A stretch of DNA of 27,583 nt from a bacterium (GTDB lineage Bacteria > UBP14 > UBA6098 > JAFGQG01): assembly GCA_016930435.1 (NCBI GenBank), contig JAFGGQ010000070.1, positions 1-27,583 of the forward strand, in the 5' to 3' direction. A model generated the notes under the pieces. It was given only the letters and a program-made list of their open reading frames with translations, was not told where the DNA came from and made no database searches. Positions within the stretch are counted from its first letter, which is position 1. Each line of letters starts with the position of its first letter. The translations under genes and the position numbers were made by a program. Below, one piece after another: positions 8,752-16,868 of this stretch.

Positions 8752-9744
8752 TTAAGGCAGTTTCCTTAGCAGGCCGTACCGAAGCCAAATATCCAGCAGG
8801 AAGAACAATCCCGCAATTACCAGGAAGTAAACGAAAAACTCTTTATAGCGCATGAATTTCTTCACTTCGATCTTGGTTTTTTCCATACTATCGATTTCCT
8901 TGTAGATTTCCCTCAATTTTTCAGTATCGGTTGCCCGGAAATATTTACCGTTTGTGATAGACGATACTTTCCGTAGAGTCTGTTCGTCAATTTCAACTGG
9001 CATCTGTACGTAGCGTTTTCCGAAGAATGGATCATCAACCGGATATAGGGCATAACCCAGTTTACCCGCTCCAATAGAATAGACTTTGATATCAAAAGCA
9101 TCTGCAATATTGGCGGCGGTGACAGGGTCGATCTCCCCGGCATTATTTCTTCCGTCGGTGAGCAGGATTATAACTTTGCTTTCCGCTTTGGATTCCCTGA
9201 GGCGGTTGGTAGCAGTTGCTATAGCCATCCCGATGGCGGTGCCATCCTCGATCATCCCGATCTTTGTCTGGTCGATGAAATTAAGCAGTATTCCATAATC
9301 AAGGGTCAGTGGGCACTGGGAGAAACTTTTGGCGGCAAAGACCACCAGCCCGATCCGATCGTTTTCACGTCCTTCGATAAACTCCTTAGCCACCATTTTG
9401 GCTGCTTCCAGCCGGTTCTTAGGCTTAAAATCCTCGGCCAGCATGCTGGTAGAGGTATCCAGGATCAGGATAATATCCACTCCTTCGGCAAAAACCTTTT
9501 GCTCTTCTCTCCCGGACTGGGGCCTGGCTAAAGCCAGAGTTAGAAAAACGATCACCAAGCTTCGTACAAAAGGTAAAATCTTCCGCCAGCGATTTCGCCA
9601 GCTGGGCTTAATATTACCCAGCAAATTCAAGGAGGAGAACTTGATACTGCTGCCGTACTCCCGGGTCAAACCATAGTAAATAATCAACGGAACCACGAGC
9701 AAAAGCAACAGAAACTCAGGGTTCTGAAAGCGGAGATTTTCCAT
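8752..9744 (-). CDS. batA: BatA VWA-domain membrane protein
   Basis: Protein of 330 residues from the ATG at 9744. Two N-terminal membrane helices (about 8-25 and 56-74) precede a VWA domain with an intact MIDAS: D96-x-S98-x-S100 (ILDTSTSM), T169 (EDGTAIGMA) and D197 (LLTDGRNN). A C-terminal membrane helix (about 297-315) follows. BatA proteins normally begin close to the first helix with a short xFxNPExL segment, here LRFQNPEFL, so I prefer 9744 (AGGA about 8 nt upstream) over the in-frame ATG at 9768. The latter also has a GAGG upstream and would overlap the previous gene. Together with BatB it probably forms the membrane VWA pair served by MoxR. The VWA domain is expected on the cytoplasmic side. 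Confidence 0.93.
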   Translation of the reverse strand: MENLRFQNPEFLLLLLVVPLIIYYGLTREYGSSIKFSSLNLLGNIKPSWRNRWRKILPFVRSLVIVFLTLALARPQSGREEQKVFAEGVDIILILDTSTSMLAEDFKPKNRLEAAKMVAKEFIEGRENDRIGLVVFAAKSFSQCPLTLDYGILLNFIDQTKIGMIEDGTAIGMAIATATNRLRESKAESKVIILLTDGRNNAGEIDPVTAANIADAFDIKVYSIGAGKLGYALYPVDDPFFGKRYVQMPVEIDEQTLRKVSSITNGKYFRATDTEKLREIYKEIDSMEKTKIEVKKFMRYKEFFVYFLVIAGLFFLLDIWLRYGLLRKLP

Positions 9745-9754
9745 GCCTAATATC

Positions 9755-10768
9755 CTAAATGGACTCATCTTCTTTTCCCTCGCTTACCTTGCTTTCGGCT
9801 AATTCATCCCGTTCATCCGGTGAGCTTTCTCCTTCCTCCTGAAGCTCATTCTTCGGCCTTGTATCCTCAACTATCTGGTAAACTCTCTCCCAGCATTCTT
9901 GATGATGCTCAGAAGAAGGAAAGAATTTTGAAAATTTCACCAGGTCGCTTAAATTAAGAACTTCTTCAGCATAATTCCAGTTCTCATCGCTGAATTCGAT
10001 CTCCTTTAACTCTTGTAAGGTCTCATCTGTGGTCATTTCAAGTGCACTGAACAGGAAACGCCCCTCCAGATATTCCCTCAAAATATCGGAAAGCTCAATA
10101 TAATAAAGTTTAATAGCTTCCTTATTCTCTAAATTGCTGAGATTCAGGGTGTTGAGCCTTTGCATAGCCAATTCATAAGGTGGAACCTTCGGAGTTTCGG
10201 CTTCGAACAAGCCCAGGCCTTTCGCCCTTTTACGTTTCCAGTATAATAATCCCCATATTAGAATAGCAAGTCCCAGTATGCTTCCCGCCAGTATATAGAT
10301 CCAGATATATTTTCGGGGTAACAGCTCCGGTGGTTTGACATCCTTGATCTCGGGAGGTGCATTAGGGTCCAGAATACTTTCCACAGTAATAGTAATCGGC
10401 TGAGTCTTTAGAATATGCGTGTTGCCGGAGCTATCCATATAACCGATACCGGTTGGGGGGATCTCCCACTCCCCGGTATCATAAGTGGAAATAATGTAGG
10501 TGAATGTTTGGACCATCCTTTTATCTTGCATTTCCTCGTCAGAAACCGAGAAATCATGTATCTGGAACTGACCCAGATTCCCACCGGGGCTTGGTTTAAG
10601 TATCTCAAGGCCAGGATCATACTTGATTTCCACTGTATAAGTGATAAGATCGCCGATGGTTATTGTGGACCGGTCAACCTGTGAACTGACCTCAGCCTGA
10701 CCATAAAGACTCAGGGGTAATAATAATGCTCCCGCTAATATAGTTATCTTTAATTTGCTTAATAACAT
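9755..10768 (-). CDS. BatD-like protein 2 (Ig-like domain, one TM, C-terminal helical module)
   Basis: Protein of 337 residues from the ATG at 10768 (a TTG at 10780 is in frame but less likely). It has a signal peptide (about 1-23), a periplasmic beta-sandwich resembling the BatD repeat (about 25-130) and a membrane helix (about 153-176) followed by basic KRKRAKG. A PPYELAMQRLNTL segment (about 196-208), as in DUF4381-type proteins, leads into a helical domain with YIELSDILREYLEGRF and SDLVKFSKFFPSS (about 220-305). The final 30 residues are acidic and probably disordered. The helical module matches those of BatD and of the gene at 13785-14762. A protein of this kind between DUF58 and batA is common in bat loci. 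It begins 4 nt after the upstream stop. Confidence 0.85.
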   Translation of the reverse strand: MLLSKLKITILAGALLLPLSLYGQAEVSSQVDRSTITIGDLITYTVEIKYDPGLEILKPSPGGNLGQFQIHDFSVSDEEMQDKRMVQTFTYIISTYDTGEWEIPPTGIGYMDSSGNTHILKTQPITITVESILDPNAPPEIKDVKPPELLPRKYIWIYILAGSILGLAILIWGLLYWKRKRAKGLGLFEAETPKVPPYELAMQRLNTLNLSNLENKEAIKLYYIELSDILREYLEGRFLFSALEMTTDETLQELKEIEFSDENWNYAEEVLNLSDLVKFSKFFPSSEHHQECWERVYQIVEDTRPKNELQEEGESSPDERDELAESKVSEGKEDESI

Positions 10769-10772
10769 GGTT

Positions 10773-11717
10773 TTATTCAATAATCACTCCCAAGCTGTCA
10801 GGGAATATACTTACACCCTCAGCCTCGGTCATTTTTTTGATCAATTCCTGTTCCATGATTCTGGATTTTTGCATATAGAGAAGATTGCCGATCTCCTGGT
10901 AGGCCTGCTCCGGACTCTTATCCTTAAATTCTTCCTGATGTTGCTGGTAGTAGAACTTTACATCTTCGGGATTTATTTCCAACTTTTCACCGACTTCATC
11001 CTGATAGACCAGTTGGATAAGAAGCTGCTTTTGCATTTCATTCAGGTTATCTATATATTCCTGTTCTTTATCATATCCTCTTCGGAGAGCCATATTATAC
11101 ATCAATTCCTGGGCCACATAACTTTGAAGAAAGCGATACTGTCCCTCCGGTCCCTTGAATTCTTCCAGCATGTTTTCGGGGAGTTTATTCAATGCGGCAT
11201 TGAGTTCCCTTGCGGTGATCTTTCTATCACCGATCTTAGCCAGGGTCTTGCCCCCGCTGGGAAGTGGAGTGGATTGCCCCAGCACTACTGCCTGATCCAG
11301 AGCTTGCCGGGCTTGAGCAGAGCGGCCCAAACGGTCTAAACACCCCACAATCTTCTTGTTTGTTTCACTCATCAAGGGGCTATCCGGAAAATAGGTTTTC
11401 AATTTTAAGTAGGCTTGCAACGCCCCCTGGTAGTCCTTAAGATCCTCAAAATATATATTACCCATCTGGTAGATGATATTTGCGGTTCGGGAAGCATCAG
11501 GGTTATAGTCCGCTAAAATAGCCTCGAATTGATCGATAGCCTGCCTATAAAGTTCATTATTAAGGAGGGAATTCGCATATTCGGTAGCCCGGGCCAGGTC
11601 CCCCCCTCCGGCCGGCCGGCTAAAACCACCTCTGACGAGAATTATGATCAGAATGACGGCTAATACCATCAATAGGCTGTTTAATATTATGGAAATAACT
11701 GGTAATAGTCTCTTCAT
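10773..11717 (-). CDS. Membrane-anchored TPR protein with SurA_N-like chaperone domain
   Basis: Protein of 314 residues. One N-terminal membrane helix (about 7-28) is followed by TPR-like repeats (about 41-140, including TANIIYQMGNIYFEDLKDYQ) and then a domain resembling the N-terminal chaperone region of SurA/PrsA-type foldases (about 158-262). That region starts with LAKIGDRKITARELNAAL and ends with the helix pair LEINPEDVKFYYQQHQEEFK. In SurA and parvulin-like chaperones this last element leads into the peptidyl-prolyl isomerase domain. Here the protein ends with a further helix and no isomerase domain, so a holdase or adaptor role is more likely than catalysis. The single N-terminal helix predicts a periplasmic bulk. 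It sits 51 nt after DUF58, with a weak SD. The family assignment is by motif resemblance only. Confidence 0.72.
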   Translation of the reverse strand: MKRLLPVISIILNSLLMVLAVILIIILVRGGFSRPAGGGDLARATEYANSLLNNELYRQAIDQFEAILADYNPDASRTANIIYQMGNIYFEDLKDYQGALQAYLKLKTYFPDSPLMSETNKKIVGCLDRLGRSAQARQALDQAVVLGQSTPLPSGGKTLAKIGDRKITARELNAALNKLPENMLEEFKGPEGQYRFLQSYVAQELMYNMALRRGYDKEQEYIDNLNEMQKQLLIQLVYQDEVGEKLEINPEDVKFYYQQHQEEFKDKSPEQAYQEIGNLLYMQKSRIMEQELIKKMTEAEGVSIFPDSLGVIIE

Positions 11718-11768
11718 CTTACTATAAGCCCTTATGCTTTGTTGGTTTTTATCGTTTTCACCGGGTTC

Positions 11769-12761
11769 TTAATATCTCCTGGCCCGTTGCCTGAAAAAAG
11801 CGATCAATGGATCGATATAAGGTTTATCGGTATATACTTCAATGGTATCCAGGCCGATGGATTTGAAGTTTTTCTCCCGGGCAATTTTCTGCTCTGAAAC
11901 GTTTCTCAGAAACCGTTTACGGATCTGTGGATCGGAGCTATCCAGAATGACGGATTGTCCGGTTTCAGCATCTTCGAGCTCCAGAAATCCGATAGACGGG
12001 AATGACATTTCCCTGGGGTCGGTAATTATTATTGGGACGAGATCATGCCGCTGTGAGGCAATTGCCAGCGGTTTTCTGTAATCCCGGGCAATGAAGTCCG
12101 AAACCAGGAAGACAATGCCCCTTCGGTTCAGTACCTTATTTAAATAATCAAGGGCGGCTGAGATGTCCGTCTCCCTATCCCGGGGTTTAAAATAGAGGAG
12201 TTCCCTGAGCAACCTTAGAACGTGAGTTTTCCCCTTTTGAGGAGGCACAAATTTTTCCACGATATCGGTAAACATGATCAGTCCAACTTTGTCGTTATTC
12301 TGGATCGCTGAGAAAGCAAGGAGGGCGCAAATCTCAAGAGCGATATCCCTTTTCATTTGAGCTGCCGTGCCAAACTCCCCGGAAGAGGAGACATCTACCA
12401 GCAGCATAACAGTTAGTTCCCGTTCCTCTTCGAATATTTTAATATAGGGATGGCCGGTTCGGGCTGTAACGTTCCAATCGATAGTGCGTATATCGTCACC
12501 GATCTGGTATTCCCGTACCTCTGCGAATTCCATTCCACGGCCTTTAAATACGCTGTGGTACTCCCCGGAGAAGACATCATTCACCCAGCGTCTGGTCATC
12601 AAGTCCAATTTACGGATTTTCTTCAGTATCTCCCTGGGGATACCCATACTTCTATCATCGGTCGTCACCCTAACTTTGCGCCGGGCCCTGGCAAATACCA
12701 GCACCAGCGCAGTTAAGGCCAGGATAACTAAAATAATAAGAACAACTATTAACGTAGTCAT
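11769..12761 (-). CDS. DUF58 (VWA-like) protein
   Basis: Protein of 330 residues. An N-terminal membrane helix (about 3-23) is followed by the DUF58 signature GRGMEFAEVREYQIGDDIR, then TIDWNVTARTG (about 74-103), and a VWA-like fold. Its MIDAS-type residues are D123-x-S125-x-S127 (LVDVSSSG), T198 (RETDISAAL) and D222 (LVSDFIARD). DUF58 genes directly downstream of moxR are a very common pair, and MoxR is thought to act on the DUF58 protein. In this operon DUF58 is the third VWA-type protein besides BatA and BatB. The start ATG at 12761 lies 16 nt after the moxR stop. The protein is probably anchored at the inner face of the membrane. Confidence 0.93.
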   Translation of the reverse strand: MTTLIVVLIILVILALTALVLVFARARRKVRVTTDDRSMGIPREILKKIRKLDLMTRRWVNDVFSGEYHSVFKGRGMEFAEVREYQIGDDIRTIDWNVTARTGHPYIKIFEEERELTVMLLVDVSSSGEFGTAAQMKRDIALEICALLAFSAIQNNDKVGLIMFTDIVEKFVPPQKGKTHVLRLLRELLYFKPRDRETDISAALDYLNKVLNRRGIVFLVSDFIARDYRKPLAIASQRHDLVPIIITDPREMSFPSIGFLELEDAETGQSVILDSSDPQIRKRFLRNVSEQKIAREKNFKSIGLDTIEVYTDKPYIDPLIAFFRQRARRY

Positions 12762-12777
12762 ATCTTCTGATTAAAGT

Positions 12778-13770
12778 TTAAGGAACTTCGATCTTTCCAA
12801 GTATCCGGCGTACCAGATCCTCCGAGGTTACCTCTTCCGCTTCAGCCTCGTAGGAAACGATTACCCGGTGCCTAAGGACGTCCATTGAGATCGCCCGGAC
12901 ATCTTCAGGAGTAACATATCCCCTTCCCCTCAGAAACGCATGGGCGCAAGCAGTAATTTTCAAGTACAGGGAAGCCCGGGGAGAAGCCCCGTAATTGATC
13001 AGGTCCCTGAGGTCATCCAGCCCGTACTTTTCAGGAAAACGAGTAGCGAAGATAATATCCAGTATGTAGTTCTCGATCTTTTCATCCACATAGATCTCCC
13101 GGACTACTTTACGCGCTTGCAGTATCCTTTCCGGATTTACCTTGGTCTCAACCGTGGGAGCAGAATTTCCCGAATGCAGCCTTAGAATATTCTTTTCTTC
13201 CTCCTTGCTTGGATATCCAATCACAACCTTGAGCATAAACCGGTCTATCTGGGCTTCCGGTAAAGGATAGGTTCCATGCTGCTCGATGGGATTCTGGGTA
13301 GCCAAAACCAGAAAGGGCTCATCCAGTTTGAAGGTATTCTCGCTGATGGTTACCTGCCGCTCCTGCATCGCTTCCAATAATGCAGATTGCACCTTGGCGG
13401 GAGCCCGGTTTATCTCATCAGCCAGTATCAAATTCGAGAAAATAGGACCCTTCTTTGTGGTGAAACAGGCCTCTTGCTGATTGTAGATCAGGGTTCCGAT
13501 CAGGTCCGCGGGAAGCAGATCCGGAGTGAACTGAATTCTCTGAAAACGGGCGTTGATGATCCTTGAGAGGGTACTGATAGCCAAAGTTTTTGCCAACCCG
13601 GGCACCCCTTCCAGAAGAAGGTGACCATCAGAAAGAAGTGCGATCATCAATCGCTCAACCATGTTTTTCTGCCCAACAATTACCTTATCCATCTCCCCCA
13701 AGATATCTGCAACAAATTTACTTTCCTCTTTTATGCGCTCATTCAGGGCTTGAATGTCTTGGTCCATCAT
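12778..13770 (-). CDS. moxR: MoxR-family AAA+ ATPase
   Basis: Cytoplasmic AAA+ ATPase of 330 residues. Walker A is GVPGLAKT (55-62), Walker B is LILADE (114-119), and the sensor-1 region is LATQNP with N160. The lid/winged part contains GASPRASLYL (about 264-273), typical of MoxR. MoxR proteins form ring-shaped chaperones that work on VWA-domain partners, here most directly DUF58, BatA and BatB. Two start codons are adjacent (13770 and 13767). The SD AAGGAGG lies 1 nt from the first and 4 nt from the second, so the second may be used on read-through mRNA. A consensus promoter (13779-13807) overlaps the end of the upstream gene and could also drive this gene separately. Confidence 0.95.
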   Translation of the reverse strand: MMDQDIQALNERIKEESKFVADILGEMDKVIVGQKNMVERLMIALLSDGHLLLEGVPGLAKTLAISTLSRIINARFQRIQFTPDLLPADLIGTLIYNQQEACFTTKKGPIFSNLILADEINRAPAKVQSALLEAMQERQVTISENTFKLDEPFLVLATQNPIEQHGTYPLPEAQIDRFMLKVVIGYPSKEEEKNILRLHSGNSAPTVETKVNPERILQARKVVREIYVDEKIENYILDIIFATRFPEKYGLDDLRDLINYGASPRASLYLKITACAHAFLRGRGYVTPEDVRAISMDVLRHRVIVSYEAEAEEVTSEDLVRRILGKIEVP

Positions 13771-13778
13771 CCCTCCTT

Positions 13779-13807
13779 ATTATATCATTTGTTAGTATTA
13801 TTGTCAA
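13779..13807 (-). promoter_or_regulatory. Perfect-consensus sigma70 promoter before moxR
   Basis: On the minus strand TTGACA (13802-13807) and TATAAT (13779-13784) are separated by exactly 17 nt, a full consensus match. The expected transcription start falls at about 13771-13773. That lies at or just before the moxR start codon and downstream of the SD, so transcripts from here would be nearly leaderless. The element lies inside and just beyond the 3' end of the preceding gene. Confidence 0.65.
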
Positions 13808-14762
13808 TATTAATTAAGGCTTCCTTATTCTCTTCAATGCTGTCGGTAGTGCAGCATTCAAGGTTAATATAGACTTCATCAATCTCCATCTGGGAAGGTA
13901 AATGTTTGGCGAACTTTACCATATCGCAAGTAGTCAGCACTTTTTTGACTTTCTCCCGGAGCAGGTCATTGATGTTCATCTCTTTAAGCCTGTTGATCAA
14001 TTCTATAGTAGGCATCCCCTGAGCATCGAAATCATACTTCTCCGCTATGAATCTACGCATAAGATGGGAGATCGAATCAAAATACTCCCCTAAGTCACCC
14101 GATTTGAGAAAATTTCTGCTTTCTTTAAGCTGTGTTTGAATTTCCATTTCAAAGGGAATGCCCTGGTCAACTTCGGCCTCCTTTTGATCCTTGTGAAAGA
14201 GCAGCACATAAAGTATAGTACATATTGCTATCAGGGCAAGGAGGCTGAATCCGGTAATCCATGGCCACTTAGCTTTTTTAGCAGGGAAATGCGGGTCAGT
14301 AACCTTCACTCCCAGCCTCATGGTTTGCAGTGTTCTATCCCGGTCTAAAGGCAGATATTTATAATGCAGGGTAACCGCGTTAATATAAGCCATTCCTATG
14401 CTGGTGGGGCAATATACGAACTGGTATTCTTTGAACATCATGGTTCTGCCATTCTTCACTTCAGACCGGTTTTTGGAAGATGTAGAGATTAGATTCAGAC
14501 GGGATACCTGGGGGTTCTCCAGCGGCAAAAAACTATAATCATCGGGGTTTCCGGAAAGCTGTAATTCCACGGTGAAGATCAGAGTATCATTTTGCGGCAG
14601 GGAGTCCTTGTTAATAAAGCCCCGAATAGAAATATTGTCCCAATGGGGGATTTGACTTGCCGGGATGCTATCATTTTCGGCACCGGCATTTGTGGGGCTC
14701 TTATCCCCCTGTGCAAATGACAGGCTCAGAAAACAGATGATAATGATAATTAGCTGTTTCAT
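13785..14762 (-). CDS. BatD-like protein 1 (signal peptide, one TM, C-terminal helical module)
   Basis: Protein of 325 residues from the ATG at 14762. It has a signal peptide (about 1-18, an isoleucine-rich core ending SFAQG), a periplasmic beta-rich region (about 40-155) and one membrane helix (about 168-188). A cytoplasmic helical domain follows (about 205-300) with YFDSISHLMRRFIAEKYDF and TTCDMVKFAKHLPS. The domain order equals that of the protein at 9755-10768, and both share the C-terminal module with BatD. The frame can be opened to a TTG at 14807, but that codon is part of a TTGACA element and the extension would bury the signal peptide. SD quality is poor (AAGG about 11 nt upstream). 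It lies between htrA and moxR. Its placement before moxR suggests a membrane adaptor in the same system. Confidence 0.82.
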   Translation of the reverse strand: MKQLIIIIICFLSLSFAQGDKSPTNAGAENDSIPASQIPHWDNISIRGFINKDSLPQNDTLIFTVELQLSGNPDDYSFLPLENPQVSRLNLISTSSKNRSEVKNGRTMMFKEYQFVYCPTSIGMAYINAVTLHYKYLPLDRDRTLQTMRLGVKVTDPHFPAKKAKWPWITGFSLLALIAICTILYVLLFHKDQKEAEVDQGIPFEMEIQTQLKESRNFLKSGDLGEYFDSISHLMRRFIAEKYDFDAQGMPTIELINRLKEMNINDLLREKVKKVLTTCDMVKFAKHLPSQMEIDEVYINLECCTTDSIEENKEALINIDNNTNK

Positions 14763-14819
14763 ATTATATAGTACCTTGTGATTATTCCGTTTGATTATTA
14801 TTGTCAATTCGGCTCTCTT

Positions 14820-16292
14820 CTATTCATTCTCGGGAATTGGTATTGCAGCGAAGAAGCTGGATTCACCCCTTTGAATCAGGAGTAAAACGATATCTCCTTT
14901 TTTTACCTTATCCATTTGTTCTCTATACTCATTTAAATTATTCAGTGGTTTTTGGTTAAACTCCTTTATCAGGTCGCCTATTCTCAATCCGGCTTCATCA
15001 GCGGGTGAACCCGGTTCAATATCGACGATAACCAGGCCATCCTCCTCATCCAGTCCGAATTCAAGTGCCAATCGATCTGTTAGGGGTTCCACCTGAATTC
15101 CCAACCTATGTCCGCTTTCCTTTGAAACATCTAAGGCTAATTCATCCTCGTCTGGCAAAGTTCCTAATTTAACTTTAACCTTTCGCTCTTTGCCCTTTCG
15201 AATAATCGTAAGTTCCACCTCGGTGCCAGGTTTGGTAGCAGCTATTTTATTTCTTAGTTCTGCGGTTTCCCTAACCGGTTCATCATTCAATTTAATTATG
15301 AAGTCTCCCCTCTCTACCCCCCCACTTTCTGCCGGAGAATCTTTCATTACATCACTTACTAAAATCCCCTCGGTACTTTCAAGGTTCATAGCTTGTGCGA
15401 GGTCTTCATTCACGTTCTGGATCATGATCCCCAGCCATCCTCTTATAACGTGGCCGTGTTCCATCAGCGATTCCATGATGTTTCGGGCCATATTTGAAGG
15501 AATCGCAAATCCCACTCCCTGGTAAGCCCCGCTTTGAGAGGCTATAGCAGTATTAATACCGATGACCTCACCCTTCAGGTTGACCAGGGCTCCCCCGGAA
15601 TTTCCGGGATTTATTGCCGCATCAGTCTGGATGAAATCCTCGTAATCGGCAAGGTTGATATTAGCCCTGCCGATGGCACTGATGATCCCTGCAGTCACAC
15701 TATGCTCCAGACCAAAAGGAGCTCCTACAGCCAGTACCCATTCCCCCACCTCCAGTTTATCAGAATCACCCAGCCGGGCATAGGGAAGATCTTCCTCCAC
15801 GTTTATCTTGATCACCGCTAAATCGGTTTTTTGATCCTTACCCATAATCCTGGCATCATAACGTTTTTTGTTATATCTTACTGTTATCTCATCGGCCTGG
15901 GTTACCACATGATTGTTGGTCAAAATATACCCGTCGCTGGAAATGATCACACCTGATCCCAACCCCTGCTCTTTGAATTCCCTCTCAGGAGAACCAAAAA
16001 ATCGATTCCAGAATTGATCACCCTCGAAGGGGAATCCGAATTGGAATTGGTCAAGCCGTACGCTTCGCTCACTGGTGATGGTAACTACTACCGGTTTAAC
16101 CGTTTTGGCTACCTGAATAAAAGTACTGGATCCGGGAAGAGCTGGGGAAAGCTCTTTTGACAAAACCGGACTTTCTTCCTCCGCTACAATAAACCTCGAT
16201 AGATCTAAAGACCCCGCTATGATCAAACCAGCAATAAGCCCGATTACCAGTAAAAGAATACTTAACGAGGCGATATTTTTGGCTTTAGTCAT
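14820..16292 (-). CDS. htrA: HtrA/Do-family periplasmic serine protease
   Basis: Envelope quality-control protease and chaperone of 490 residues. An N-terminal signal/anchor (about 7-27) precedes a trypsin-like domain with an intact triad: H128 (LTNNHVV), D157 (KTDLAVIKI) and S232 (NPGNSGGAL). Two PDZ domains follow (about 284-377 and 395-485), the second including PGSPADEAGLRIGDLI. This is the full DegP/DegQ architecture. A flexible aromatic stretch (FQFGFPFEGDQFWNRFFG, about 83-100) before the active-site strands resembles the regulatory LA-loop region. The ATG has SD GGAGG about 6 nt upstream. It is the first gene of the minus-strand run, 57 nt before the small BatD-like gene, and is preceded by a promoter with an operator-like palindrome. 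Stress-induced expression is plausible but not shown by sequence. Confidence 0.95.
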   Translation of the reverse strand: MTKAKNIASLSILLLVIGLIAGLIIAGSLDLSRFIVAEEESPVLSKELSPALPGSSTFIQVAKTVKPVVVTITSERSVRLDQFQFGFPFEGDQFWNRFFGSPEREFKEQGLGSGVIISSDGYILTNNHVVTQADEITVRYNKKRYDARIMGKDQKTDLAVIKINVEEDLPYARLGDSDKLEVGEWVLAVGAPFGLEHSVTAGIISAIGRANINLADYEDFIQTDAAINPGNSGGALVNLKGEVIGINTAIASQSGAYQGVGFAIPSNMARNIMESLMEHGHVIRGWLGIMIQNVNEDLAQAMNLESTEGILVSDVMKDSPAESGGVERGDFIIKLNDEPVRETAELRNKIAATKPGTEVELTIIRKGKERKVKVKLGTLPDEDELALDVSKESGHRLGIQVEPLTDRLALEFGLDEEDGLVIVDIEPGSPADEAGLRIGDLIKEFNQKPLNNLNEYREQMDKVKKGDIVLLLIQRGESSFFAAIPIPENE

Positions 16293-16311
16293 TTCAAACC
16301 TCCATTAGATT

Positions 16312-16330
16312 AGACTATTTTATATAGTCT
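16312..16330. promoter_or_regulatory. Palindrome over the htrA -10 element (operator candidate)
   Basis: Perfect 7-bp arms AGACTAT and ATAGTCT flank a 5-bp centre that contains most of the -10 element. A repressor dimer bound here would block the promoter. Alternatively, if transcription starts upstream, the RNA could form a small hairpin in the leader just before the SD. Confidence 0.45.
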
Positions 16331-16344
16331 GCAGATTTTTGCAA
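16317..16344 (-). promoter_or_regulatory. Promoter of the htrA-bat operon
   Basis: On the minus strand TTGCAA (16339-16344) is followed after 16 nt by TAAAAT (16317-16322), about 25 bp before the htrA start. A second weaker candidate lies farther upstream (TTGACA at 16617-16622, TATCTT at 16595-16600). Neither can be ranked without mapping transcript ends. Confidence 0.45.
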
Positions 16345-16694
16345 GAATATTCCAAAATAAAAAGTAAGCTAAATAACTCTAATAATGACCCAAATAACTC
16401 CAATAGCCTAATTGAAATAGTCTTCCAGAAGGGTAAGTCAGATTTCCGTCCGGAAAAAGGATTTATATTTATTGCCCTTAATATCATAGAATCGTTCTTC
16501 AAATTCGAAATTCATCTTTCGCTTACTAAAAAACCGATTCTATTTATTTCCTTTTTCAGACCTCCAACCTATGAATTTATGCAAATCAGGTGTTAAGATA
16601 AAAATAATGGGATAAATGTCAATTCAAAAATTAGAAATAGTTAAGCTTTTTTTGATTTTTAGGAGGCATTTTAGTGTATTTTTAAAAAGGATAT

Positions 16695-16736
16695 ATGAAC
16701 TTAAAAGAAAATTCTGCTTGCCTTTTCAGCATCTAA
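16695..16736 (+). CDS. Possible 13-residue leader peptide upstream of the barrel gene
   Basis: ATG at 16695 opens a 13-codon frame (MNLKENSACLFSI) with AAAAAGG just upstream. Its 3' half overlaps the left arm of the hairpin at 16709-16760. This is the layout of a transcription-attenuation leader, but the frame is short enough to arise by chance and its content shows no obvious regulatory codon run. Confidence 0.25.
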   Translation: MNLKENSACLFSI

Positions 16737-16773
16737 ATATAAATTTTGAAAGCAGAATTTAGATTAATTTTTT
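16709..16773 (+). promoter_or_regulatory. Attenuator-like hairpin followed by a T run
   Basis: Perfect 11-bp inverted repeat AAATTCTGCTT (16709-16719) and AAGCAGAATTT (16750-16760) with a 30-nt loop, then TTTTTT at 16768-16773. The stem is GC-poor (three G-C pairs) and the T run starts 7 nt after it, so any termination would be weak or conditional. It lies about 100 nt before the barrel gene. Confidence 0.35.
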
Positions 16774-16823
16774 AACCAGAAAAGGAGGTTAAGTATAAAG
16801 AAAAAAATTAGAGTCTAACGCTT

Positions 16824-16868
16824 TATAATCAGGACTAAGCCGGGTTGAATTTCAACATTTTAAGGAGG
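16824..16868 (+). promoter_or_regulatory. Candidate -10 element, dyad and SD before the barrel gene
   Basis: TATAAT at 16824-16829 has no good -35 partner. A perfect 13-bp dyad GTTGAA-T-TTCAAC lies at 16844-16856, between this -10 and the SD AGGAGG (16863-16868), which sits 7 nt before the ATG at 16876. The dyad could be an operator; its one-base centre is too short for an RNA hairpin loop. Confidence 0.35.

Noticed and set aside
10755-11339. Plus-strand open frame of 194 codons opposite the TPR/SurA_N-like gene
   Set aside because: Antisense shadow with phenylalanine/leucine-rich composition expected from the complement of a helical gene; no start signals.
14763-14807. TTG start for the small BatD-like protein
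   Set aside because: The codon is part of a TTGACA element and would place 15 residues before an otherwise normal signal peptide.
16339-16596. 85-codon plus-strand frame in the divergent region
   Set aside because: It begins inside the htrA promoter, lacks an SD, is low-complexity and resembles no family.
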